Shown here: positions 1 through 9,596 of the stretch, one piece after another | Numbering within the stretch: position 1 is the stretch's first letter | How the letters are laid out: the number at the start of each line of letters is the position of its first letter | Assembly: GCA_000752035.1 (NCBI GenBank) | Contig: CCFE01000011.1 | Span: forward strand, 468,736 to 532,735 | Direction of reading: 5' to 3' | Source of the DNA: Bacillus rubiinfantis | Lineage (GTDB): Bacteria; Bacillota; Bacilli; Bacillales; Cytobacillaceae | Length of the DNA: 64,000 nt | Program-made: the position numbers and the translations under genes | Notes under the pieces: model-generated | Database searches by the model: none | The model's input: only the letters and a program-made list of their open reading frames with translations | What the model was told of the DNA's origin: nothing

Positions 1-173
1 TTTTATCAGCGATTTCCAAGTGGATATCAGCGCAATTTCATTTTTATCAGCGAAAATCCATTTTTATCAGCGACTTGACACTGACTCTGCTTCGATTTAA
101 ATTTTATCAGCGACTTCCAAGTAGATATCAGCGAAAATCCATTTTTATCAGCGGTTTTCAAGATATATCAGCG
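1..173. repeat. Phased intergenic array A, core TATCAGCG every 20-21 bp
   Basis: TATCAGCG begins at 4, 25, 45, 65, 105, 126, 146 and 166. The spacing is 20 or 21 bp, and the copy expected near 85 is missing or decayed (replaced by unrelated sequence). The spacers vary but are AT-rich. The array lies downstream of the minus-strand hydrolase gene that ends at 258 and probably continues beyond the window edge. It has the same core, in inverse orientation, as array B at 19.9-20.2 kb. Short open frames across it are translations of the repeat and not genes. Confidence 0.85.
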
Positions 174-212
174 ATGGCCCCCACAGGATCTACCCGGTCG
201 CAATATCCGCAT

Positions 213-250
213 AAAAAACAGGAGATCCGCTCGCCTTCTCCTGTTTTTCA
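213..250 (-). terminator. Rho-independent terminator of the GH3 gene
   Basis: The arms AACAGGAGA and TCTCCTGTT surround a roughly 10-nt loop. On the minus strand the hairpin is followed by a T-run. It lies 8 bp past the stop codon of the GH3 hydrolase gene. Confidence 0.85.
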
Positions 251-257
251 AATAATT

Positions 258-1655
258 CTATTTCATTATGTTTTCAATCAGCTTCAGATGTTCGGGGCTG
301 CGGACAATGGTCGCGGCCTTTTCTGGGGAAACGAGCTTGTTTGATGCGTGGTCGAGCTTGTATGTCAAAATGCGTTTGACTGATTCGTCGATTCGCTCTT
401 CGCTGAGTTTCCCGTTCTTAACGGCAGTTAGGATGCCCTGATATAATGCCAGCTGGTGGTCGTATTCGTGGCAGGCGAGCAGCAGGTCGGCTCCGGCCTC
501 GACGGCCATCACGCCTAGTTTTTCATAGGAATAATATTTGCTGACGGCGCCCATGTCGAGGTCGTCGGTGACGACAATTCCTTCATAGCCAAGCTTCTCG
601 CGCAGTACATTTTGGATGATGGTCTTGGAGATGCTCGCTGGCAGTTTGTTATCAAATGCCGGGTATTTTACATGGGTGACCATGACGAAAAATTGCTGCT
701 CTGCTTGTTTTTCAATCAGGCGCTTGAATGGAACCATATCAACGTTTTCTAGTGTTGCTTTATCGGCTTTAACAATCGACTCGTCTAGATGGGGGTCGAC
801 GACAACGCGGCCGTTCCCAGGAAAATGCTTGAGCGAAGCGGTTACGTTCGCGTCATTCAAGCCTTTGACAGCCTGCAAGCCATACGAGGTCGTTTTCGCC
901 GCATCACGTCCGAATGAACGTTGATCGCTGGCTGATAAATCCAGGACGGGGGCGAAGTCAACGCCAATTCCCATCGCTGCCAGCTCAGACCCATTCAACC
1001 GGGCGACCGCAAATACCTCATCGGGACTAGCCGTTCTCCCCAGCTTTTGTTGCGAAGGAATCGGCGAAACCTGGTCACGCATTCGCAGCACAGGGCCGCC
1101 TTCTTGGTCAAGACCGATCAGCAGTGGCAGGGAAAAATCGTTGCCATCCGCTTCTTGCTTTAGCCGATTCGTTAGCGCCGCAACCTGTTTCGGTGTTTGC
1201 ATGTTACGGTCAAACAAGATGACGCCGCCGACCTTTTGCTTACTTATCATATCCTTAATATGCTGATCTTCCTTGGTACCGTGAAAGCCGACCATAAACA
1301 GCTGGCCGACTTTTTCCTTTATTGACATTTCTGCCAAAAGTTTATCCACTTTTTCAGCGGTCGATAGCTTGCTGTCCAGAATCAGCCCATCATCTTTGGC
1401 GTTCTTCTCCTTCGTAACAGACTTCGACTTTGCCGCTTCCGTCCCAGCCGCTTTAGACTCTGACCCTTCCGTCACAGCCTTTTTCGACTCTGCCGCTTTT
1501 TTGGCGTTGGTCTGCTGCTGCTTTTGCTGCTCTAATTGGGCATCGCGGTGGGCCCGGTACATTTGAAAGCCAATCCCGCCAATTGAAATAACAGCGATTA
1601 GCAGCAGGATCAAAATCGTCTTTCTGCGCTGTTTTCGTTTTTCTATCCTATTCAT
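258..1655 (-). CDS. Membrane-anchored glycoside hydrolase family 3 (beta-N-acetylhexosaminidase/NagZ-like)
   Basis: Predicted to remove terminal N-acetylglucosamine from muropeptides or similar beta-linked aminosugars outside the membrane. An N-terminal hydrophobic segment (about residues 13-33) follows a basic stretch and acts as signal anchor; a low-complexity Lys/Ala/Glu linker (about 40-95) precedes the GH3 TIM barrel. The NagZ-type loop reads KHFPGNG followed by a DPH, so the Asp-His dyad is kept although the usual GHG is GNG. The nucleophile Asp is in VVTDDLDMGAV. At 465 residues it has the catalytic barrel only. The ATG at 1655 overlaps the end of the upstream zinc-ribbon gene by 8 nt, and no strong Shine-Dalgarno is visible, which suggests translational coupling. 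The family call is firm; the exact substrate is inferred. Confidence 0.9.
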   Translation of the reverse strand: MNRIEKRKQRRKTILILLLIAVISIGGIGFQMYRAHRDAQLEQQKQQQTNAKKAAESKKAVTEGSESKAAGTEAAKSKSVTKEKNAKDDGLILDSKLSTAEKVDKLLAEMSIKEKVGQLFMVGFHGTKEDQHIKDMISKQKVGGVILFDRNMQTPKQVAALTNRLKQEADGNDFSLPLLIGLDQEGGPVLRMRDQVSPIPSQQKLGRTASPDEVFAVARLNGSELAAMGIGVDFAPVLDLSASDQRSFGRDAAKTTSYGLQAVKGLNDANVTASLKHFPGNGRVVVDPHLDESIVKADKATLENVDMVPFKRLIEKQAEQQFFVMVTHVKYPAFDNKLPASISKTIIQNVLREKLGYEGIVVTDDLDMGAVSKYYSYEKLGVMAVEAGADLLLACHEYDHQLALYQGILTAVKNGKLSEERIDESVKRILTYKLDHASNKLVSPEKAATIVRSPEHLKLIENIMK

Positions 1656-3078
1656 CAATCGTATAGGAATCTATTCTCTTAATTTTGGAGGCATTCATCA
1701 ACCAGCGACCATCTTGATAGATTAGATTCCATGTCCCTCCCCACTCTTGGACTAATGCTTTTCCTTTAGGCTTATGGTCATAAGAGGTTAAGGTAAATTG
1801 TACTTCGCCGTTATATTCATCAATTAAAGTTGCACTTGTAATGGTGACGACGTTTTTGTAATTATTTTTAGAATCCCGAACCCAGTTATCATAGTTATAG
1901 TTCTTCTTTTTCTTAGGTGATAGCAAGGCAAAGGCTTCCTCATAATTACCAGTTGAAATATAGGTATAATGGTTTTCGACTGTTTGCCCTAACGATTCTT
2001 CGTCAGTGCCAGCGTATGTGTAATCATCTTCATATGAAGGAGGATCGCCAACAAAATCTGTTGCCAGAATATCTAAATACACGGACTGACCATCGGAGGT
2101 AATCGTTTCTTCATTACTTTTGACCGTGTGTGCATCGATTGTATACACCGCCTGCAGCTTCATCGAGCCATCCGTTTTCACCGGACCAAATTCGCCCACG
2201 TCCTTGATTTTCTTATGCGTTGATTTTCCATTTACGTATAAAATGGCGTCTTCATTGTTTGATTCGACCGTCACCGTACTGCCTGATAAATCGAGCTCCA
2301 CCTTAATATTCTCGATGCCCTCTTTATTCTGGCTGTCTTCTTCATACGGGTCAATTGACTCTTCTTTTGTTACCAAGGTATACTCACCTTTATACTTTGC
2401 CTCGATAGTAAGGTCACTTAATAAATACGGCCCGAAAGTATCATTATTTTTCATGAGCTTGCCAACCGATTTGCCATTAATCGAAACCTCGACAGGTTCT
2501 TGATTCGCTTCCAATTTAATCGCATATGGCTTTACATTTACAGCATAGTAATCAAATACAAGCCACTTCTTCCCGTCACGGACTAAGCTGACCGGTCTTG
2601 TTCGGTTATCATAATTTTTGTTTACAGCCAATTTGCCAGCATCATTTTTCAACTGAGCCACCGTTTCGGCATATACATCAGGATGCTTTTTAAAATAAGC
2701 CAGAAAGTCAGTAATGGCGGCATCATTTAAGTCTAGCTCGGTTTGATTCTTATTTAAAATCTGCTTCATTTCTTTCACGTTCTGCTTCTTCACCGCATCG
2801 ACGAATTGTGACTGAATTTTACTTGGCGTCATCGTGGAGGCAATATATTGATACGCTCCAAATAGGCCGAGTGCCAAGACCACAATCACCACCGTTATTA
2901 TTCTACCCTTTTTCGATTGAAAAAATGACGGTCCTTTACGGTTTTCCTCCCGCGAACGATTTTGCGGAGGAGGAGCAGAAGAAGACGAGGCCGCCTTCCG
3001 CTCCTGCACCGTGCCGCATTGCGGACAAAACTTTTGCCCCGGGTTTAATTTATGTCCACATTTTTGACAACTATCCAT
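1648..3078 (-). CDS. Zinc-ribbon membrane protein, TcaA/YvbJ-like
   Basis: 476 residues. An N-terminal zinc ribbon (CQKCG ... CPQCG, residues 4-22) is followed by a basic Ser/Pro linker, one membrane segment (about 59-80) and a large extracytoplasmic part with two or three small beta domains and a C-terminal NTF2-like domain ending near WLMNASKIKRIDSY. This order matches TcaA (a Staphylococcus protein linked to glycopeptide susceptibility) and Bacillus YvbJ. The start has a good GAAGGAAG site. It is translationally coupled to the GH3 enzyme downstream, so a cell-envelope role is plausible. The family assignment rests on architecture and recalled resemblance; the function is unknown. Confidence 0.8.
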   Translation of the reverse strand: MDSCQKCGHKLNPGQKFCPQCGTVQERKAASSSSAPPPQNRSREENRKGPSFFQSKKGRIITVVIVVLALGLFGAYQYIASTMTPSKIQSQFVDAVKKQNVKEMKQILNKNQTELDLNDAAITDFLAYFKKHPDVYAETVAQLKNDAGKLAVNKNYDNRTRPVSLVRDGKKWLVFDYYAVNVKPYAIKLEANQEPVEVSINGKSVGKLMKNNDTFGPYLLSDLTIEAKYKGEYTLVTKEESIDPYEEDSQNKEGIENIKVELDLSGSTVTVESNNEDAILYVNGKSTHKKIKDVGEFGPVKTDGSMKLQAVYTIDAHTVKSNEETITSDGQSVYLDILATDFVGDPPSYEDDYTYAGTDEESLGQTVENHYTYISTGNYEEAFALLSPKKKKNYNYDNWVRDSKNNYKNVVTITSATLIDEYNGEVQFTLTSYDHKPKGKALVQEWGGTWNLIYQDGRWLMNASKIKRIDSYTIDE

Positions 3079-3139
3079 GCTGTTACACTTCCTTCGTTTC
3101 TCATGGTGTTTCGCTTTCTACATACGTCAAGCCGAACGC

Positions 3140-4756
3140 CTATTGCTTTGCACTCAGTTTATAAATCCATGAGCCAGCAAAGGCGCAAATATACGCAAAA
3201 ATAAAGCTGAAAATCAATGTGCTAAATGGACTGAACCCGAGCATCATTGATAACTTATAGATATCGCCGCCTTCAGCGGTGGTGGCCGCAAAGCCGATAT
3301 CCGTAAACGAAGCGATGCCCATCATAATAACCGCATATAGCACGCTAAAAATCGCCAAATTTTTCATCACCTTCTGCTGTTTAGCAATCCGGAAGCCGGC
3401 CCAAACAAGCAAAACAATCGGAATAATGAGCGCAAATTTCAAGTACATACCAATATCACTACTGACGATAAAGCTAGAAATAGCTTCAAGATCGGAATCG
3501 ATGCCCTCTCCAGTCATATGAAAACCTGAGAAGAGATGATAAGAAAGCGAACCCTTGTCAGCTTCTTCCTGACCGCTCAATGTCAACGAAGCAAAATGCA
3601 ATAAATTCCATATATACGTGCTTAATTGCACCGACGCGCTGGCAACAAGTGAATAACTTTTGTTTAAAATATCCTCTAACGGAGTTCCATCCAATTCAAA
3701 GCCTAATTGCTCTTTAAATTTAGCAATTTGACTTGCTAAAGCAATAAAAATAATCACAAAGAAAATCAGAATTCCCCGGAATGGCACAGCAATTGCTTGG
3801 TGAATTGCCTCTCCAGCAGGAATCATTTCTCTTAGATTTCCGGTGATTCTTCTAAAATTAGTCGAAAACAAGATTCCAAGACTACTAAACATGAAGCCAA
3901 ACAATAAAGTCATCAGCAGGGTTTTGAAGAACGAATAATGGGTATTGATACTGAGCGACATCTTGATGCCCATCTGACTCATATTGGCTTCATGTGAGAA
4001 ACCAGCAAAGAGCGAAACAATCGTACAAAAAACCGCATAAATAATCGCAATCCCCGCGGCGTCCGTAAGACGGTTCATTGCGTCCAGTCCGCGCGTTTTC
4101 CGTCCAGCGTAAATTCCCGCTGCAAACAGACCAATAAACGGGATCAATAAATAGAGCAAGAATCCATTTTGGGCCAGTACATCAAAGGAGATGCTGCCTG
4201 AATCAAAGCCTAAATCCCCGGCTGCCTTCACGGTAACAGTTGGATTTTGCAGGTTGGCCATCATGATGATGTCCGTAACGCCGATCAATTTACCTGTCAG
4301 TAAATTAGTGTCTGATGCAATTAAATTTGTCATCATAGAATCCTGCATCGCTTCATCCATCAAACCGTTATACAGCTTTTCCGTTGATTTCATCATCGAA
4401 AAAGAGATGAGAAAGACAACAACAATGGCAATAAGTGCTGGTATAAGTGCACTTTTCAAATGATGAAGACGAAGCGCCGAAAGTTTCCCTAACTTTGTTA
4501 GGTCAGGAGTGACTCGCGTTGTGTCCGTTAAAACAGTTGCAGTACTTGCTTTTTCCTTATCATATTTCAACAAGCTTTGTCCGCATTTTTGACAGTAATT
4601 GGACAATGATGAAACAGTTTCCCCACAATTGGAACAAAAGCTGGAGCTTTGTTCTTGCTTTCGATATTTGACTGTATGACTTTTCAAAAACGCCCCGTCC
4701 TGGTGGCAATAATTAGCAGATGCGGGATTCTCTGCCCCACAGCTTTTACAATACAT
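3140..4756 (-). CDS. Double zinc-ribbon polytopic membrane protein
   Basis: 538 residues. Two N-terminal zinc ribbons (CKSCG/C-terminal partner incomplete near residues 3-17, and CSNCG...CQKCG near 41-58) precede about eight hydrophobic segments. The first membrane helix starts near residue 105 and the last is at the C-terminus. The first ribbon looks degenerate: it keeps CKSCG but its second pair reads YCHQDG. The start is ATG with GGGGG upstream. It lies 61 bp upstream of the TcaA-like gene on the same strand and is probably co-transcribed. I do not recognise a transport or enzymatic motif. Zinc-ribbon membrane proteins of this type are common in Firmicutes and mostly uncharacterised. Confidence 0.75.
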   Translation of the reverse strand: MYCKSCGAENPASANYCHQDGAFLKSHTVKYRKQEQSSSFCSNCGETVSSLSNYCQKCGQSLLKYDKEKASTATVLTDTTRVTPDLTKLGKLSALRLHHLKSALIPALIAIVVVFLISFSMMKSTEKLYNGLMDEAMQDSMMTNLIASDTNLLTGKLIGVTDIIMMANLQNPTVTVKAAGDLGFDSGSISFDVLAQNGFLLYLLIPFIGLFAAGIYAGRKTRGLDAMNRLTDAAGIAIIYAVFCTIVSLFAGFSHEANMSQMGIKMSLSINTHYSFFKTLLMTLLFGFMFSSLGILFSTNFRRITGNLREMIPAGEAIHQAIAVPFRGILIFFVIIFIALASQIAKFKEQLGFELDGTPLEDILNKSYSLVASASVQLSTYIWNLLHFASLTLSGQEEADKGSLSYHLFSGFHMTGEGIDSDLEAISSFIVSSDIGMYLKFALIIPIVLLVWAGFRIAKQQKVMKNLAIFSVLYAVIMMGIASFTDIGFAATTAEGGDIYKLSMMLGFSPFSTLIFSFIFAYICAFAGSWIYKLSAKQ

Positions 4757-4872
4757 CCTCTAAACCCCCTAAAACCACAAACAGTAACGAACAAGCATCG
4801 CTAGAGCCTGCAAGATTTTTCCCAGTATATTCTATTCTAGATTGCTTATGTAAAAATAACGCAGCTACGTTC

Positions 4873-5361
4873 TTAAGCGAGCCGGCTGCCGCAGCAAGGA
4901 CAGAAGCTGCTATTTGCCGGAATTTGTTCCTCACAAGTCGGGCAGCTGACAAGTTCTATTTGCCCGTTTAATTCTGCGGGAGTTTCTTGTTTTTCGCCGC
5001 AGAAGCCACAGAATTTATCTGAACTATCGATGGTTCCACCACAGTTTGAACATGTTTTGGTTGCACCTTTTTGGTTTAATTCTTCTAATGCCTTTTGCGC
5101 TCTATAGATTTGACTGTCTAGTTTAGCGATTTCAAGTACATAGTCACGAAGCTTCACATCTTGCAGTTCACCTGTACGAATTTTTTGGTAGGTCTCTTCT
5201 CCTAGTTTTAAGATCAGACTGCTCCTTGCTTCGGAAATGTCCTGAATCTCTTTTTTATATTGGCCCATTTCCTGGACTGCCTGAAACTTCTGCTTTCCCT
5301 GTTGTAAGGAATCTTGGATTTTATTTAAGCTTCCCCCCAGTTTTGCTTGCAAATCACTCAT
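4873..5361 (-). CDS. Coiled-coil zinc-ribbon protein
   Basis: 162 residues from the ATG at 5361, chosen because AGGAGG lies 8 nt upstream (5370-5375); an upstream in-frame start at 5439 lacks a comparable site. Residues 1-95 are predicted amphipathic or coiled-coil helices rich in Gln, Lys and Glu. Two C-terminal zinc ribbons follow (CSNCG...CGFCG and CPTCE...CPCCG). No signal peptide or membrane segment is visible. It is the first gene of a run of three zinc-ribbon genes plus the GH3 enzyme. Function unknown; it could be a cytosolic partner that shares zinc-ribbon contacts with its two membrane neighbours. Confidence 0.75.
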   Translation of the reverse strand: MSDLQAKLGGSLNKIQDSLQQGKQKFQAVQEMGQYKKEIQDISEARSSLILKLGEETYQKIRTGELQDVKLRDYVLEIAKLDSQIYRAQKALEELNQKGATKTCSNCGGTIDSSDKFCGFCGEKQETPAELNGQIELVSCPTCEEQIPANSSFCPCCGSRLA

Positions 5362-5602
5362 GTTCGTTTCCTCCTGTCTGTCGCCTGTGTGATCACTGTA
5401 ATGCTCAATCAACACGGCTATTCTAAAAATAAAATCCACTTACTAACTTACCATATTTCTAGTAATTTAGGCGGATATTTTTGAAGTAATTACTATTTTT
5501 AAAAAATAGGATAAAAATACAACGACTGATAAAATTGACTTTTCCTCAAGGATTTTCGGAAATATTCATTATATTAAAAAACTAATCTACGAAAGCATGA
5601 CA

Positions 5603-8251
5603 TCATAACAATTGATCGATGGCCTCTACTGGCATTGGCTTGCCATATAGGTAGCCTTGAATTTGCTGGCAGTTTGCTTGTTTTAAAAAGGCTGCTTGCG
5701 CCTCCGTTTCCACTCCTTCGGCAATGACGTTCAACTTTAGTTTACTGGCCAGTTCAATAATTGCCTCAATAATGGTTTGGTTGATATCGCCCTCTCCAAT
5801 CGTACAAATGAGTTCCCGAGCAAGCTTGATGGTATCAATCGGAAAGGCAGCTAAATAGGAAAAAGATGAATAGCCTGTCCCAAAATCATCAATCGAAATT
5901 TTTACCCCTAATTGCTTAATCGCCTGCATTTTTGCAATCGCACTTGGCACTTGATGCATGGCCGCGGCCTCGGTTATTTCCAAATCAATCAAGCGTGGGT
6001 CAATCCTTGTTACTTCAATATTATCCTTAACGGACTCAACAAAATGTTCTTGATACAATTGTCTAGGGGACAGATTAATTCCTACTTTTAATGAAAAACC
6101 ACGCTCCTGCCAGCGCTTGGCCTGCTTACATGCTTCTCTTAACACCCATTCCCCAATTTCTTGAATGTATCCGGTTTCCTCTGCAATCGCGATAAACTCC
6201 CCTGGATTGATCAGCCCGAGTTTTGGATGACGCCAGCGTAATAATGCTTCCACACCAATCATTCGACCCGTTTTTGTTTCTATTTGCGGCTGATAATGGA
6301 GAAAGAGCTCGTTTCTGGATATAGCACAGCTTATGTCCTTTTCCAAGATCAATTTTTTTGAAAAATACTCATTGGTTTCAGCGTAAAGCCGAAACGCCCC
6401 TTTGCCATTTTCTTTGACATGATACATCGCTATATCGGCTTTTCTCATTAATGCTGTCGGGTCATCATCATCGATTGGATAGATTGCAATGCCAATACTG
6501 GCTGTGGTTACAATTTCCTGGCCATTTATCTCATGTGGTTGTTGAAAGCAATCCAATATTCTTTGAGCAATGACAACCGTATCCATTGGCTGGTTTATCC
6601 CTTTAACCAGCAGTGTAAATTCGTCCCCACCTTGCCTTGAGACAAGATCGGTTTCATGAATACATTGTTTCAACCGCTCGGATACAGAAATCAGTAATTG
6701 GTCACCTGCTTCATGCCCGAGGGTGTCATTAATCATCTTAAAGCGATCTAGATCAATATACATCACAGCAAACATCTCGTTGTTTCGTTTTGCATCTGCA
6801 CCCATATATTTTAAAATTTCAGTAAACAGCGCCCGATTGGGAAGACCCGTCAAGGAATCGTGGTATGCAAGATATTTAATTTTTTCGGCATTTTCTCGCA
6901 GCTCTGTGATATCTTTAGCAATGCCGAAAATCCCTACTACCTGCTGTTTCACCAAAATCGGGATATTGGTAATGCACATTCGTAAACGGTCTTCAGATTT
7001 ACTTCGTATGGTTACCTCATAATGTTCAGGCTTACCTTTATGTATGCTGGCTTTGACCTTTTCGCGCCGACTTTCCTTCACATGATCAATGAATTCCCAA
7101 CTGGAGCGTCCGATTAATTCTTGTTTTTCATAGCCTAGAAGACTTAAACAGGCTGCATTGACATTATCAAATCTTCCTTCTAAGTCCAGTGAGTAGACTG
7201 CGTCAGGGTGATGTTCAAATAATGATTTATAGCGCTGTTCACTAAGTTCCAATTCCAGCGCTTTGCTGTGAACTTTTTTCAAAAGCTGTTGATTCTCTAT
7301 GATTATTAACACTTGCCTGATAATGACGAGCAGGATAGAAATTCCCGAACCGACTAATAAACCATCAATCCCTTTTGACCGAATCATCATGATTGTAAAT
7401 AGGACAGTGACATTTATATAAGGCAATGACAGGCGCAAAAAATTTATATGTTCAGATTTCCATTCTCGCTCTGTTTCAGAAAGCTCATCTCCCTCATGAT
7501 GGAGCACACCAGTAAAGCCAATCAGCAGCACAGCTAAAATAAATAATGGATCAATCCAGCTATCTGATTGGTAACGATTCATAGAGATGAGCCACGTATA
7601 AATGGAGTCAGCAAAAATTAATATCGAAGTGCCACTAATTATCGCTGCAATTTTCTTTTTGGAGAAGATGTAACCAACTCCAAAGTAAATACTTAAGGCG
7701 CCAAATAACATGGCTAAGTCTCCAACTGGATACAGCAATGATACGATTAGCGAATTGGTAGAAATCGCCGATCCTGTAACAATGGAACGGATAATAAAGT
7801 GCCAACTGAAGGTAAAGGCAACCGTCATGATGATAGCTACATCGAAAAAGAATTTAATTGATTGGTAACTTCTTTTCTCTTTTATAGTCAGGTAAAAAAA
7901 CGCTACTAAGTAAAAAACAATCTGCAAGATGTAAAAAATATCTGGCTTGCCTGGAAACGGCGCATCTGTATGGAGCACAATCCGATAATACGCCCAGATC
8001 AATTCGGCAAAAAAATCACTTAAACAGCCCAATGCTAGCAGAATCCAAAAATTTTTTTTCGTCTGACTGCTTCGTTTCGCCGCGCCAGACAGCCAGATTG
8101 TTGCTAGCAGGCAGCCTGTAAGCGAAATAGCCGAAGTTCCTATTCCGAGCATATATGTATGATCCTTCCACACACCTAACATTAGATAATATGAAAGTAT
8201 TAGTATAATTATCGTGCATAAAGAAACAAGACTCGCTAACTGCCGACTCAT
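5603..8251 (-). CDS. Membrane PAS-GGDEF-EAL cyclic-di-GMP enzyme
   Basis: 882 residues. About nine or ten N-terminal membrane helices (residues 1-320) form a sensory region, then come a PAS domain (roughly 335-455), a diguanylate cyclase domain with intact GGDEF (RQGGDEFTLLV, near 550), and a phosphodiesterase domain with EALLRW, NLSPRQ, LEITE, DDFGTGYSSF and AEGVE. The EAL metal ligands and lysine look intact, although the usual KIDR reads KLAR. Either activity is therefore possible, and the net direction cannot be read from sequence. The ATG at 8251 is preferred over starts at 8302 and 8272 because CAGGGGGTG lies just upstream. It stands alone between zinc-ribbon genes and an SMI1 gene. Confidence 0.92.
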   Translation of the reverse strand: MSRQLASLVSLCTIIILILSYYLMLGVWKDHTYMLGIGTSAISLTGCLLATIWLSGAAKRSSQTKKNFWILLALGCLSDFFAELIWAYYRIVLHTDAPFPGKPDIFYILQIVFYLVAFFYLTIKEKRSYQSIKFFFDVAIIMTVAFTFSWHFIIRSIVTGSAISTNSLIVSLLYPVGDLAMLFGALSIYFGVGYIFSKKKIAAIISGTSILIFADSIYTWLISMNRYQSDSWIDPLFILAVLLIGFTGVLHHEGDELSETEREWKSEHINFLRLSLPYINVTVLFTIMMIRSKGIDGLLVGSGISILLVIIRQVLIIIENQQLLKKVHSKALELELSEQRYKSLFEHHPDAVYSLDLEGRFDNVNAACLSLLGYEKQELIGRSSWEFIDHVKESRREKVKASIHKGKPEHYEVTIRSKSEDRLRMCITNIPILVKQQVVGIFGIAKDITELRENAEKIKYLAYHDSLTGLPNRALFTEILKYMGADAKRNNEMFAVMYIDLDRFKMINDTLGHEAGDQLLISVSERLKQCIHETDLVSRQGGDEFTLLVKGINQPMDTVVIAQRILDCFQQPHEINGQEIVTTASIGIAIYPIDDDDPTALMRKADIAMYHVKENGKGAFRLYAETNEYFSKKLILEKDISCAISRNELFLHYQPQIETKTGRMIGVEALLRWRHPKLGLINPGEFIAIAEETGYIQEIGEWVLREACKQAKRWQERGFSLKVGINLSPRQLYQEHFVESVKDNIEVTRIDPRLIDLEITEAAAMHQVPSAIAKMQAIKQLGVKISIDDFGTGYSSFSYLAAFPIDTIKLARELICTIGEGDINQTIIEAIIELASKLKLNVIAEGVETEAQAAFLKQANCQQIQGYLYGKPMPVEAIDQLL

Positions 8252-8385
8252 TTTAACACCCCCTGATGAAGCCATTGTTATATTAGTATATCGTATTTTC
8301 ATACTTTACTGACTAGGGAAATATATTCCAATATTGTATAGATTACGTGACAATTTCAGAATAAGTTTAGAAGTTTATAAGGGAT

Positions 8386-8490
8386 CCAGAATTGGAAAAA
8401 GTAGTTGAAGAGATTAAGTCTTTATGATATTAATCAAGTTATAGCACAAGAGATTAAAAACAACCGCTTATTAATGCAAAAGGATGAAGA
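8386..8490 (+). pseudogene. Possible degenerate coding remnant upstream of the SMI1 gene
   Basis: Two short frames, one ending EEIKSL and the next continuing YDINQVIAQEIKNNR, would read through if a single-base frameshift near 8424 is allowed. The composition is helix-like and the fragment directly precedes the SMI1/KNR4 gene. It could be the 3' end of a lost gene, such as a toxin partner or another immunity gene. The evidence is only frame continuity over about 100 bp, so this is tentative. Confidence 0.25.
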
Positions 8491-8493
8491 GAG

Positions 8494-8973
8494 ATGCAGA
8501 CCATTAATTCATTAAAAAAACGTTTAAATCATAACAAGTTGGTTGTACAAAGAGAGGAAGGATATGTAGAGGAAGAAGCTTTTAACTTCTACACCCCAGC
8601 CTCTAAAGAAGCGCTAGCAAAACTACCAGATTATACTCCAAATGAACTTATAACCTTTTTAACACAGCACAACGGTGCTGATTTATTTGTACATCCTAAA
8701 AATGGCGGAGGGTCTCATTTATTTTCAGTTGATGAAATATTGGAGCATAAAGATTTATGGGAGTGTCCTGAGTACTTCTTGCCAATTGGAACGGGCTTAG
8801 ATGGTCTTTGGATTGTCTGTCAATGTGATAAAGCCAAAGGTGAGACTTCAATGTGGATTGGAGAGTTTTTAAACTTCGAGGATGATTTCGAAAAGCTATC
8901 ATTAGATTATTCAACATGGTTAGATTACTACATCATTGCTCAAGGATCAGCTTTTTGGGAATGGTTAAGGTAA
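8494..8973 (+). CDS. SMI1/KNR4 (SUKH) family protein
   Basis: 159 residues. The fold is suggested by the N-terminal helix, the mid-protein LPDYTPNELITFLTQHNG motif (Asn-Gly turn after a helix), a central strand-rich part with LPIGTGLDGLW, and a C-terminal tail ending in a helix with FWEWLR. In bacteria this superfamily is mostly immunity proteins for contact-dependent or LXG/WXG toxins. No toxin gene is beside it, so it may be an orphan immunity gene. The start ATG follows GATGAAGAGAG. No signal peptide is visible, consistent with a cytosolic role. Confidence 0.75.
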   Translation: MQTINSLKKRLNHNKLVVQREEGYVEEEAFNFYTPASKEALAKLPDYTPNELITFLTQHNGADLFVHPKNGGGSHLFSVDEILEHKDLWECPEYFLPIGTGLDGLWIVCQCDKAKGETSMWIGEFLNFEDDFEKLSLDYSTWLDYYIIAQGSAFWEWLR

Positions 8974-9009
8974 AAATCAGGAAAAAGAAAACATTTTTGG
9001 CCTTTATCT

Positions 9010-9253
9010 TCACATGGAACATAGAAATGAGATGCGAACATGAATAGTTAGGCTAACATCCATTTCATCAATCATGTTATCTTCTTTCGAATACCACCAT
9101 TCAAGCACATCTTCTCCTTGTTCCGCAAAGAAAGTTTGAATTTGATCTAAACACTTGTTAAACTCCTCTGTAAAATGAACCAAAAAACATTGCAGCACTT
9201 TTGTCATCTAATACATTAGCGAGCTCTTTTTTCACATTTTCGCTTAATGCCAT
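9010..9253 (-). pseudogene. Frameshifted small gene of unknown function
   Basis: A well-formed start at 9253 with GAGGTG upstream (9261-9266) opens a frame beginning MALSENVKKELANVLDD that stops after 31 codons. A second frame on the same strand, overlapping it, carries on with FTEEFNKCLDQIQTFF and a Trp-Trp pair and runs to 9010. Changing frame near 9200 would join them into one protein of about 80 residues. This may be a true frameshift mutation, or a sequencing error. I recognise no family. Confidence 0.4.
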
Positions 9254-9596
9254 TATTCTTCACCTCAAACAGTTGTTTTTTTATTAGATTATAACACAGC
9301 ATAGATCTTCCTAAAATGCCTACTAAGATGAGCATAGATTCTTACAAAATCGGATTAACCCCCGTATTTTGGACAATATCTCTCTTAAACCAGTTTTTTC
9401 CTAAAATTACATTAAGCTCATTTTTCATCATATTGAGCATAAGGACAGAGTTGCGATAAAGTTTTTTATTGTTCGGCGATGCTTATAGAAGATATTTCCA
9501 CAAGGGAATTCTATTAGCTGGATTTTAATAGACCCTTTTCAGCAGTGATTTTTCAAAAAAAAAGGCTTATTGTAAAATAAACAGGGGGGTAATAGT
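9254..9596. other. Intergenic stretch with nothing recognised
   Basis: About 340 bp between the broken small gene and the PHP phosphatase gene. I see AT-rich sequence and no convincing reading frame, hairpin or repeat. It presumably holds the promoters of the two divergent neighbours. Confidence 0.6.

Noticed and set aside
4746..4952. 68-codon minus-strand open frame upstream of the polytopic zinc-ribbon gene
   Set aside because: It overlaps the zinc-ribbon genes in another frame and has no ribosome binding site or family features.
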